Positions 47,356 to 59,734 of a stretch of 64,000 nt of DNA are shown piece after piece; positions within the stretch are counted from its first letter, which is position 1, and each line of letters starts with the position of its first letter. The position numbers and the translations under genes are program-made. Source of the stretch: Piromyces finnis (Eukaryota > Neocallimastigomycota > Neocallimastigomycetes > Neocallimastigales > Neocallimastigaceae). The notes under the pieces are model-generated. The model searched no databases. It saw nothing but the letters and a program-made list of their open reading frames with translations, and had not been told where the DNA came from. Location of the stretch: contig MCFH01000017.1 in assembly GCA_002104945.1 (NCBI GenBank), positions 124,001 to 188,000 on the forward strand, read 5' to 3'.

Positions 47356-50300
47356 TTAATTAGAAATTAGTGTAGTTAATTCATAAGAGGAATGAATCGG
47401 TGAACTAATACCGATAATATCAAATAAAGAATAGGAATTATTATACACAGATTTGATCCATTTAAAAATGTTACTTTTACTCAAAATTAATTCCATTGGT
47501 TTTTTGGTTGCAGTTGATGAAAAGGATGGTGATGTGGTGATAGAGGTGGGTTTGATTTGATTGGCCTCTTCATAAATATCAAATGGAGGACAGAGTTTTT
47601 TAAATTCTTCTGCTACCACCGGAATATACTTTTCAAATTCAAGTACTGTTCCATGATAGTCAATAGTACTTGGGAAAATGACCTTAAATTCTTTATTCCA
47701 CCATAAATCATTAAAATGATCAGGGGAAGTGGAGGTGTCTTTTAATTCTGGATGATTTTTGTAGATATATTCAAACGCCTGAATAAACAAGAGTCGTAGA
47801 ATGGAAAAGGGAAGACTTTCTTCAATCCTTAAAACACCATTCTTAATACTTTCTTTATCAAAATTAATCATCTTGTTTTTACAACAAAAAATAAATAAGG
47901 AAATAATAAATCCTTCCTTTCGATTATTTGTAAATTCTTTACTCTCAATGGCTTTGAAAAGACTGATAAACGTATTCTTTTCATAGTTCAATTCTTGATA
48001 TTCTCCATAATATTTTAAAATTTCCATCCCTTTTGTCCATTGATTTTCTTGAATAATCAGCTTAATCAGTGAAATAAAAAGCTCTTTATTAATATTACTG
48101 AAATTGGAAATCTTTTTTAAATATTCAAATACAAGCCAGATCGTGTTAAATTGAATTTTCTTATTCTTTCCGTTACATTTAAAAATTAGACGATCGAGCA
48201 GTTTTTTAATGTCACTTTCTTCTAGGACAACTTCATTTTCATTTAATACTGATAAAAAAAGTTTATAGGCTTCATCTACATTATCGTCATTCAATAAAAT
48301 TTTTAATTGTAAATTGATGGTCATGCAACACTGATAATAACTTTTGGATTTAATATAGAGTAGTAGTTTGCTGGCTAGATTAAACTTTTTTTGATTATAA
48401 AAATCTTCGGTCACCTTTTCCAGTAAATAAAAGTCAATTTGAATTTTGGAATGATTTCTAATGATGGCATCTACAAGATCTTCCAAATCTCTCGGTTTAA
48501 ACTGAACCTTGGTCGTTAAAAGTTTGATATAGATCATATCGTCAATTTTGATATTGTGTCGATTCATGAAAATGAAAAGCCACATGGCATGAGAATATAG
48601 ATTACTGGCAATACAATAGTTAATAGATTCATTAAGAAAGGGAACGGATAAACTATTCATCGTAAATTGTTTCACCGATTCTGAATTCAATATCTTGAAA
48701 TTGCAGATGAATCGTTTCATGAAATCATTTAAATTATTATGCTTGATCGAAAAATCTAAAAAGAGTTTAAGCGTTTCCGGTGAAGGTAAATAAAATTTGA
48801 TCAGCTTTCGATAGATAATAATGGCGGCTTCGATTTTATTTTTCAATATACAATGAATCAATATCTTTTCCCAGTATAGATAGGGTGAGGTGTATTCCAT
48901 AACATGCTTCACGGCTATTTTGGTGAGGGTGGAAAAAATGGTGGGATTGATAAACTTATCATCGACGCAAAAGGCGCCGAGGCTTACTAAATCTTTTTCT
49001 TTGATACCTACCTCATGCTTATCTAGGAAAACAAAAAAATTGTAGGTTTGCGATATTAATCGCTTATCAATCATAATGGATATTAGTCGATGGATAGCTT
49101 GCTTTTTTTGATATTTATTGGTTAAAAATGATTCTGAGTAGAGGCGTAATACATTATCAATTTCTTCAAAACATTTAAATTTCATATACATGGAACAAAT
49201 ATGAATGACAAATAAGGCAGGCGGATTCACCTTACTTTCTTTTAAACCTTCTATGACTTCATTAAACGTATCAACATCCGATTCTCGATATTCAATCAAC
49301 GATAAAAAGTATTGAAAATCTTCTGCAGAAAAATGTACGGTATCAAGATGTCGAACCGATTTTGCTATTAAAAATACTGTTTTAATGATGTTAGGATCAT
49401 TTTTTCGAATACCTTCTTCAATTACCCGCTTAAATACATTGACGGACAGTTTATTTTTATTGTTTTGAATCACATCAAATATGATGTTAAAAGGTGTTCT
49501 TTTCTTGATATACGATATAATTAAATTTTCAAATTCAAAAAATTCATTGTATTCAATTTTTTTATGATGAATCACAAGTGTCCCATGATTCAAATTCTTG
49601 TTCTTGGAATCAAAGGAAAAAAGATTTTTTGATATACTCCGTACTTTTTCATTTAATTCCAGAGATTCTACATCCTGGTCTTGAACCTTCTTATACAAAT
49701 AATTGTTTTTATTGTTGCCGTTGTCTTGAGCATCATTAGAAAATTCATTAGTATTAATGGTATCATAAAACATATGCTTGTTTCCTGGTTTATTTATATT
49801 ATAAAGAACTTCACCTATATCTTCTGAACATTGAACCTCATCGTCTAACGAAATAACCTCCATATTATCATTTAAACGATCGAAATTTCTTTTTTTGTTA
49901 TTTAAAAAAGCTTCATAGATTTTATTATTATTATTCCCATTATTTCTATTTAATTTTATTTTTTTAACAACATTGTAAATTTCATTGTTCTTAAGAAGAG
50001 CAGAATCAAATGATCGCTTTCTATTTTCAAAATTAAAAGTGGAATTTGAACCGTACAATACATCACCATTACTAAAAGAATAATTATTTTCTCTGATTGT
50101 GGTATCATTAAAGATTGGTGAAGGTTTATCAATATACTCATTTTTTGTCTCTTTATTTTGTTTTATTGGATTACTTTTAATGCTAAAGTCGTAATAATTC
50201 TCGGTTGAACTTTCCTATAGCGTTGGTTATAAATCAAATGAAATATATTAAACAAGTTTATTAATTATTACCACCATTAAATTTTAATTTATATTGGATT

Positions 50301-52126
50301 GGGTTCATAACTATTTTATAGGATTTGATAGTATAAACTTACCTCATATCTTGTTTTTTGATATGATTTAAAATTATTACTATTATTATTGTTGTTGTTA
50401 ATATTGTTAAATAATAATCTATGTACTGGCTTTTTTAAAGGTTTAATTTTTAACCTGGCAATTCTTTGGATAACTGGACTTTGGCCTAAATCAATTTTCA
50501 TTCTAATGTTTTTCATATTTCGACTGGGGGAAGGAATAAGCGTCGGATAGGGAGCATCCGATGTTGGACATGAGCTACAAATCGAGGTTTTCCTTGAAGA
50601 AATTATACTGTGGGTGTCGGAACTATTTTCTATGATTATTTTCATGATATTGTTTTCCGGTTGAGGGCTCTTTTCCTTCTTTTCATCACCATTACATTGC
50701 TCAAAATATTTATCTTTCAACAGCCGTTCGTCTTCAGAGAGTGAGGATGAAAAACTTTGAATGGTAATACTATTGCTATTATTATTTATAGAACTTTCCG
50801 CTAATGCATTTTTTGGATCATTTTTAATACTATTATTGTTTGTTATTAGGGAACGAATACTTTTATTGTCTTCGTCATCACTTTCATCCCTGTTATTATC
50901 ATCATTATCATTATTGGTATTGAAAGGTGTTCTCTGATACAAATTAGAAGTACATTTATCAAATGGAGAAATTCTATAAAATGTGGGCGTGATGGCTCTA
51001 TCATTATATCCAATTGTGTTAAATGGTGTGTTTGGGTTACTGGGTGAAATAATTTTTTTTTCAGAATTTACAATTTTACAGAATGGGGTTACTATTCTAT
51101 CTCTCAGATCAGCCGAGAGAATAGAATTATTTGGTGTTGCAATGTGATCAATTAACATTTTATCATCATAAAAATCACAATAATTATCTTTTACGTCTCT
51201 ATTATTTCTTTCATCGTCAAAACTATTTATTTCTATGGGATTATTGTCTCTGTCATAACTACTATGACTCATATTTGAACTCTTTCTTCCAGAATGATTA
51301 TTATTATTATGATTATCATTGGTTTCCGAATTAATGGTATATTGGCTATGTATTGAACATGCTTCTTGATGCTTACTGTTATTAAATATACATTTTCTAT
51401 CTACATCATAGACTATATCATAGGTATTAGTATTCATGATATCATTTAAATTTGTTTTTAAATCCTGCTTATTACTAATATCTATGATGGTCCTATCGTA
51501 TGATGATCTAATATTTAATTTTTCTTTTAATGGTCCAAATGTTGGATTAACATTTCTTTCTGATTCATATAATGCGGTGGCAGAACTTAAAGATTCTTTA
51601 TCTTGTTTAAACAGTGTACTACTTGAATTAATTAATGTTTTACTATCTAATAGAATCTTGTTATTATTCATTAATTTTATACTTTTCTTTAAATTCATCA
51701 TATCGTCATTAGAACTTAATCCATGTGAACTTAAACTTAATCCGTCTGAACTTAAATCATCAATATCAAAGGTATCTGAACTTAATGTAAATATTGATGA
51801 TTTTTCATTTAAATCAGAATTAAATTCACTTAAATTATCATCAAGGTTATTTAATTTAACATCACGACCACCACGTTTCATTTTTATATCATTTTTATAT
51901 TGTGGATTCATATTACCATTAAATTCATTTTTATTATTTATGTTCTGGCTTGGATGCTTATGTTTATTACATTTATTTGGTTTTGTTTTGTTGTTATCGT
52001 TATTACTAACTTTAATATTTTTATTTATATTGTTGTTTTCATTGTCACTATATTCATTTTTGTTATTAACGTTGGCTTTACTATTACTATTATTATTATT
52101 ATTAATAATATTATTATTATTGGAAC

Positions 52127-52168
<42 letters not shown>

Positions 52169-54805
52169 AAGTATTAGCAGTAATATTGTATTTTGGAAGA
52201 TTCTCTACATTTATTGAATTTAGCAAATTACAATTATTTTTGATATCATCCTTTTTCACATTGATAGTATTGTCTTTTTTATTAATATCATTATTAATAC
52301 AATTTGGTATAATTGAAACTTCTTTTTCTTTCTTACATTGATTATTGATAGTATCTTTTTTATGTTTACATTTTTCATTACTGGAAGAATTTTTTAAATT
52401 CTTTTCTTGAATTTTTTTTTTTTTATTAATTTCAATGGTATTATTAGTACCGCTATTATTATTATTGTTATTGTTGTTATTGTTGTCATCATCATCATCA
52501 TCATAATTTAAATGTTTATATTCTTCATATTCAATTCTACTATTATTTCTGTCAATTTCTTTGTCTAAATTCATTTCCTTTATTTTCCCACCTTTCTTTT
52601 TGGATTTTTTCTTTTTCTTTTTTTTCTTTTCTGTTTTAACTTTATTGATTTCATTATTATTTTTGTTATTGCTGTTATTGTTGATTTTATTATTAGGTAT
52701 ATTGTCGATTTTTTTCTCATTATTATTAACACTATTTACACCTTTTTCTTTGCTATCCTCATTGTCAACCTTTTGATTATTGTTAATGTTTACGTTCTTT
52801 ATAATTTTTTCTTTATTACCTTTATTATCAACCTTTTGATCATTACTAATACTCTTTACACTTTTTTCCTTATTGTCTTCACAGTCAATCTTTTGATTAT
52901 TACTGACATTTTTTACAACCTTTTCTTTATTGACCTCGGTTTCTTTAGTTATATTAATATTTCTGTTATTATCATTACTATTAACATTATTTTGTATATT
53001 ATTACCTTTTTTTATATAATTATTATTTAATAAAATTATAATTAAGTTAATTAATGCTTAATAGGCATTATTTATCACTATTATTTTCTTTTTATAAAAA
53101 TAAAAGTAAAATATTACCATTGTCATAGTTATTATCGTTATTATTGACATTGTTGATATTATCAACATTACTAATGTTATTATTATTGGTATTATTAGTA
53201 TTATTGACATTATTTGTATTGCTTTTATTTATCTTTTTCTTTTTTTTAAATATAAAGGGTACTATAATAATGATAATAATAATAATTATAATAATTATAA
53301 TATATTAATGAATATAAGTTTTTATTATACTTTAAATATTATAAATAATAAATTTTTACTTTTACTATTAGACTGAGTCTTTGAATTTGCTATTGGAAAA
53401 TTTTCATTGTTAAGATTAGAATTAATATTAAATTGGTACAATATTTTATTTAGTTCTTTTTCCCTTCCAGCATTTGAATCAATAGTAGTAGATATATTAT
53501 TATTTTCTTTCCTTTTAAAAATATTTATATCGTACACATCATTTAATAATTCCGGTGAATTTTGCTTTGTATTATTCATTTCGGTTTTTGAAAAAGAAAA
53601 AATTCCATTTTTTTGTGATTTTTGAACCTCATATAAAATAACAGATGAATCATCTGAAATGGACATACTATCATCATCATTATCATCATCATTATCACTA
53701 TTACTATCATTATCATCTTTATTTGATATTATATTTTCATTTTTACTTGATAAACCATTCTCCAAATTAGTATCACACTTTGACTTCTCGTCAGTTTTCA
53801 TTAAATTTTTCTTGTCTGATTTTGAAACAACATTATCAGTGACTTCATTATCGGAAATAATACTTGTAGATAATATTTTCTTTGTCTTTATATTAAATTT
53901 TATTTTTGATGCATTTTTGTTTAGTTTGTTCTTGTTTAATGAAAAGGATTGAGTTTGAAAGATATCATTGGATGAATTTATCTTATTATTATTATCCTTG
54001 GAGTATGTTTCTGGTGATTTAGTTTGTATTGGTATATTTGATACTTTTGTGTTTTCGATAGATAATTTATTATTGGATGATGTTGTCAAGGTGTTTGAGG
54101 TAGTTGGTTTAAAATTAAATTTATATCTATTAGAATTATTAAATGATGATGGTGTTTTATTCGGAAATGGTGAAGAGATTGATGGTATATTTGAAAATGA
54201 TGGTAATGGTTCGGATGGAATTGGAGGTATTAATGCTATATTTAAAGGTGGTGGTGGCTTAGAAGGTGGTGGGGGTATTGGAATCATTGATGAATTAAAT
54301 AAATTGGGAGGTTGTGAATTGATGTATGGTTTTTCATTATAAAAAGTATTTGATTGAGTTGAATTATACTGTAGTTCAGAAGTTTCATAATTAAATTGCA
54401 TATATGGATAGATAGATTGAGAAGGATTGTTATAATATGTTTGAGTAATAGAAGCATTATAATAAGAGTCTTGGGGATTTTGAAAGTAATATTCATTTTT
54501 ATTATTTCTATACTTGAATGACTTTTTTTTTAAAAAAATAAAAATTTTATTAATTAAATATTTTATATATATTAGTATTCTATACATGACAAATCCAGTT
54601 TAAACATTTTATGTATACACTATATAAAAAATACCTCATTATTACTGCCATATTTTTCAAAAGTATTATAATACTCATATTGATTTCCTATATTTATATT
54701 TTGTTAAAATAATTAATACTATATTATAATAATAAATATATATATACTTTTATTTTTTCATATACCAAATTTCTTTGACTTATCAGTTGATTTTTTAAAA
54801 TTCAT
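47356..54805 (-). CDS. 2306-residue Asn-rich protein with C-terminal helical repeats (six exons)
   Basis: Exons 54805-54766, 54687-54635, 54521-53360, 53261-53118, 53005-50343 and 50214-47356 give 2306 residues. The third junction has an alternative (donor after 53331, acceptor near 53240) that also keeps frame. Residues 1-1350 look disordered. They comprise a Pro-rich patch (PPPPSKPPPP) near 110, acidic stretches, long Asn runs, a degenerate Lys/Asn repeat around QKVDN near 480-560, a Lys-rich block near 605, and several TP sites near 1098-1160. From about 1570 to 2270 the protein becomes an ordered alpha-helical array with PPR/TPR-like spacing (pairs of amphipathic helices such as ALFVIHICSMYMKF). 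I do not recognise the family. No mitochondrial targeting peptide precedes the array, so a classical organellar PPR protein is unlikely. A scaffold or RNA-binding role is conceivable but unproven. Confidence 0.8.
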
Positions 54806-55680
54806 TGTGATAAAGTTTAATTCTTATTTATATAAGAATTATGTTTATATTACTGGATATTTATAACTTAATAATACTACTTTATATTTTTTAAAAAGTA
54901 TTATTTTTACAACAGTTATTCAATAGTTATTTTATTTCAGTATAAGTTTTAATTTTTTACTTTTTATTTTTTTTTTTTATTAAATTTCAATTTTTTTTTT
55001 TTTTTTATTTTTCTCATAACATTGCTAGATGACCTGGAACATTGTTGTTGTTTTTATAATTTAATAAATAAATGAAGTTTCATTTTATAGCATTTATTTT
55101 AAAGAAAAAACTTAAAATGGTAATGCTAATAATGCTTAGATTATCTCATTTAAATATTGTTAAAAAAAACATATATATGTATACAAAATGAATTTTTAAG
55201 AATTGAATAATAAATGTTTTCAATGGGCAATTAAAAATTTAAAATTTCAAAATTAAATGATAAAATAAAAGATACAATGAATAGTTTAATTATCTAATTT
55301 TTTTATTATGAATAGAATAGAGTTGTAAAAGATTTTCTTTTTTATTAATTAGTTAAAACTCGAGTAAAGGAAGAAGAAGAATAAAAAAAAAAGGTAGTCA
55401 ATGAACACTTTTTGAAATGTTTCAAGTTACCTTTTCTATCTTTTTTTTTATAATCATTTAAATATACAAAAAAAATTTTAATTTAAATTTAAAAATTATA
55501 TTAAATTTACTTTAATAATTAATTTATATTAAATAGTTCAGCGAATAAGAAGAAAGAGTTTAATTACCATTTAATTTAAAGAAATATGTATTTTTTACAT
55601 TGATTAATCATAGATTTATGAATTTCACATGAATATCATTTATTTTGATCTTGAATAGTATGAATCAAGAAATCATTTTT

Positions 55681-55721
<41 letters not shown>

Positions 55722-55748
55722 TAATTTTGGATATTCTAAAAAAAAAAA
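54806..55748. promoter_or_regulatory. Divergent promoter region with a 37-base T run
   Basis: A 943-bp spacer between the divergent starts of the large Asn-rich gene (-) and Trm11 (+). It contains an uninterrupted run of 37 T at 55683-55719, about 30 bases upstream of the Trm11 ATG. Poly(dA:dT) tracts exclude nucleosomes in fungal promoters; whether this one does is inference. No TATA element can be singled out in such AT-rich DNA. Confidence 0.5.
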
Positions 55749-56496
55749 ATGATTCCATATTTAGTTTATTTTGTTCAATTTCATGAAGATTTCAGAATTC
55801 AAGGTTTGAAAATAAATAATAATTGAGTCAACATTTTATAGTATAGTTAATATTCATATTAATAATGATTAAATATCGAATATAATATATTTTAAAAATT
55901 TATTCAGAACTTGAAGCTTTAGCAAAACTCGAAAATGTTAAAATAAAATTTAACCGTGAAGACTATTCAAATGAAGTAAATAATATTATAAAAATACAAT
56001 TTTAAAAAATTTAATATATATAAATTTAATAAATTTGAAAATAAAACTTTAAAATGTTTAAAGAGTAAATGTATTAAAATCTAAAATAAAAATCAATATA
56101 TATCAAATTCAAGAATCCTTTCTTTATTGTAGAATTAGAATCAGATGAAGATGCAAAACGTTTAATTCGTCGTTCAATATTAATAAAGTATATATATATA
56201 TATAATATTAATAAAAATTAATATTATATTTTTTGAAATAAATTTTAAAATAATTAGCCCTAAATAAAAAATTTCATTTTCCATTTTCAAAAATTTATCA
56301 GACATATTATTCAACTCTGGACTTCTGGTAACGATTACCCTGAAGTTTACAAAAATTTAAAAAGCTTCGACCCAGAAAAATATGTAATGTTAAACACTTT
56401 ATAAACAAAAAAAAAAAAAAAAAAAAAACAATGTTATATAATTTATTATCATATCACCAAAATAAATTATTAATTAAAATTTCTGGTAAATTTATA

Positions 56497-56532
<36 letters not shown>

Positions 56533-58260
56533 AGAAACCTTATGAAACTTCAACATTTAAATTTATGGTCGAAACATACAATGGTACAAGAACTATGAAA
56601 GAACAAGTTGATATTATTAATACTTTTTCTTTTCTTCCATTCACTGGAAGTATTGATTTAAAAAAGCCTGATAATACTTTTATGGTATTAGAAAAATACC
56701 CAGCTCCAACTGAACCACCTTGCAAAATTTATATGGGAAAATTAGTTGGTAGTGGTGATAGACAATTAGTAGCAAAATACGATTTAAAGAAAAGAAAGTA
56801 TTTGGGAACAACATCTATGGATGCTGAATTATCTTTAATTATGTCAAACATGGCTTTAGTACGTAGTTTTATAATTAATTAAAAAAAAAATAATAACAAT
56901 AACAAAGAAAATTATAAAAAAGAAATTTTAATATTAATATATAACACACCGATAATATAGGTTCGTCAAAATTCCTTAGTATTAGATCCATTTGTTGGTA
57001 CAGGCAGTTTCTTAATTACTTGTTCACACTATGGTGCTTTTACTTTAGGTAGTGATATTGACGGAAGACAAATCAGAGGAAAGGGAAAAACTAGTATTGC
57101 TACTAATATTGAACAATATAATATGAAAAAGAAGGTTTTAGGAACTATTGTTAGTGATATGGGTAAAATTATAATAATATATAATATAAAAAAATATATA
57201 TATATTAAATTTATTTTCTAATAATATAGCTCATCATCCATGGAGAAATAATGGTGAATTATTCGATGCTATTGTTACTGATGTAAGTTTTTTTTTTTTT
57301 TTTCATTTATTATATATAATATATAATATATATAGTTAATTTTTAGAAAATTATTTAAAAAAATTATTTATAATAATTTTTATAAAACTTTTTGATTTAC
57401 AATATTAATTTTTCTTTTCTCTAATAATATTAATTATTTATAAATCTATATATTTCAACTATAGCCTCCATGTAAATATATAAAAATATGATATTATATT
57501 ATAATGTTATAATGAATAGATAAAATATTAATTTTTTTATAATTATTTTTAGATGGTGTTCGTGCTGGTGCCAAAAAAATTGGTTTAAATACTGATAAGT
57601 ATGACGCTCCACCACCAACTAAGAGAGATGCTATGAACCCAAGATATCCATTAACTGTTCCTTATGAAATGGAACAAGTTTTAATTGATTTAATTGAATT
57701 TGCTAGTAAATACCTTGTTGTCGGTGGTCGTTTAGTTTATTGGTTACCAACAAATTCTGAAGAGTAAATAAAATTTTATTATTTTATAAACTTTAAAAAA
57801 ATATATATATCTATTTATTAAAAAAATATTTTTATTAAAAATTCAATTTATTTTAAAAAAAAAAAAAAATAGATATAACAAAAATGATATACCACAACAT
57901 CCATCATTAAAATTAATTGCTAATAGTGAACAATCCTTTGGTAAATGGAGTAGACGTTTAATTACCATGGAAAAGGTTAAGAAATATGAAGATATTCGTC
58001 TTACTGGAGAAGGTAACACAGGTCACTATCAATTTAGACAATTCTATTTCTATGGAAAGGTAAAAATTCAATTATAATTATTTTCATTCAAATATATACT
58101 AGTATAATAATTAAAATGATGATTAAAAAAAAAATTGTAATTTCAAATATTTCATATATATAATATCTAGGACGGAGAACAAAAGCAAGAAAATAACAAA
58201 AAGGAACAACCAAAGGATGAATTAGAAAGTGAAAAAGTTAAAAAAAGCAAACATGAATAA
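55749..58260 (+). CDS. TRM11: tRNA (guanine-10-N2)-methyltransferase Trm11 (eleven exons)
   Basis: Exons 55749-55803, 55908-55975, 56114-56187, 56302-56383, 56535-56858, 56961-57162, 57230-57282, 57465-57471, 57553-57763, 57873-58059 and 58171-58260 give 450 residues, close to the usual length of about 430-465. The N-terminal half carries the THUMP-like region and the conserved FLPFTGSIDLKKP and YLGTTSMDAELSLIM. The Rossmann methyltransferase follows: SAM loop DPFVGTGSFL (about 210-219), DIDGRQIRGKGK, and the catalytic TDPPYGVR (about 285-292). A charged Lys/Glu tail ends the protein. Trm11, with the small partner Trm112, makes m2G at position 10 of tRNAs. Trm112 is not in the window. The DPPY motif is split over three exons. 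The gene converges on the WDR6 homologue. Confidence 0.95.
57465..57471 (+). other. 7-nt micro-exon inside the DPPY motif of Trm11
   Basis: Exon CCTCCAT, flanked by ...CTATAG upstream and GTAAAT downstream. The preceding exon ends GTTACTGAT (V-T-D) and the following one begins AT-GGT-GTT. Together they spell D-P-P-Y-G, which no direct joining of the two large exons can give. Confidence 0.9.
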
Positions 58261-58717
58261 ATTAAATTAATATGAAAAATATATAAATATTACTTTTTTT
58301 TTTCATTTCTTTTAAATAGACTATAGCATATTAATAAATATTATTATTAAAATTAGTAATAATTAGATAAATTAGAAGTATATTAATTTACATAAAGAAA
58401 AGAAAAAAAATTTTAAATAAATTTTTTAATATTTAAAAGTTTTTAATATAAAATGTTTATAATCTATTGTATTATTTATTTATTATAAAATTCAAAATAA
58501 AACTATTTTATAAATCTAAGGATTATAAAATTTATATAAATCTTTTTTATATTAGATATATATATATATATTCTACAAAAATTACATATTGTTATTATAG
58601 ATATTCTTCATTAAATAAATTATTATAAATCAAATAATAGTGTAAAGAGTGAGGGCATGCTTTTATGTTTCCATTGGTAATTGAATAAGGTAAATTCCAT
58701 TTAGAAATAAAAAGTTT
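58261..58717. other. Convergent 3' spacer between Trm11 and WDR6
   Basis: 457 bases between two stop codons facing each other. AT-rich with no visible gene; both 3' UTRs must end here. Confidence 0.75.
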
Positions 58718-58813
58718 TTAATTTAATGTAATGTAAAGAATTTGAATACCAATTCCTGATAAGGCAACCTTCCATTTTTTGTCGCTAATAACATAAATAA
58801 GATAGATAAATTA

Positions 58814-58860
<47 letters not shown>

Positions 58861-59120
58861 GGTTTGATTTACTCTATTTTTGAACTATAAATATATATAA
58901 AAAAAAATAAAATAAATATAAAATACAAACCTTATCTTTTTAACATCCATACAAGATACATCAGCAATATCAATATATCTTGATTCTATTAATTCTAAAT
59001 CAATTTTGTCTTCATTATTTATTTTAATGGCCCATATATTTAATCTTTGATCTTCAGATATGGTTAATAAATAACTATCATTAAAGATTTTAACATCTAT
59101 ATTTGTTATTATATAAGAAA

Positions 59121-59151
<31 letters not shown>

Positions 59152-59697
59152 GGAATATTTTTATGGTTAAATATATATATATTATCATAAATCAAAAAAA
59201 AAAAAGTTTTAAAAGTTTAAATTTATAACAGGGTAAGTTAGTTTTATTACCTGTTAAGGCTGAAGAATGAGCAAATTCTTGAGTAAACTTTCCATACTTT
59301 GAAACAGAAAGGATATTTTGTTCATTCTTTGAAATATCAACATAAGCAGTAGAACAAGCATTATCATCACCACCAGTAGCTAAAATAATTCTTTGTTTAT
59401 TATTCATATCTAAAAAAACGTATAATAACATTTTTTTTTTTTTTTTTTTTTTTTTATTTTTTGTCAGAATTCTATATTTGAATAAAGTTTTTTTTTTTTT
59501 TTTTTTTTTTGAATATTTGGTCCTTACCAATCTTAGAATCTATTCCATTAATACCAGATTGGTGTAATGTAATTTTACTAAAGGAAACTAACTCTTCAGA
59601 TTTACTTAATTCACCATCCAAATATGTAAATATTTTGAATGAAAATCATTATAAATAATAATGATGATACTATAAAATTAAAAATAATAACAATTCA

Positions 59698-59734
<37 letters not shown>

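Noticed and set aside
51436-52341. 301-residue Leu/Ser-rich plus-strand frame
   Set aside because: Antisense shadow of the Asn-rich coding sequence on the minus strand.
55683-55719. Poly-T run as the tail of a reversed retrotransposon
   Set aside because: No reverse transcriptase, target-site duplication or element body next to it; similar runs are scattered throughout the window.
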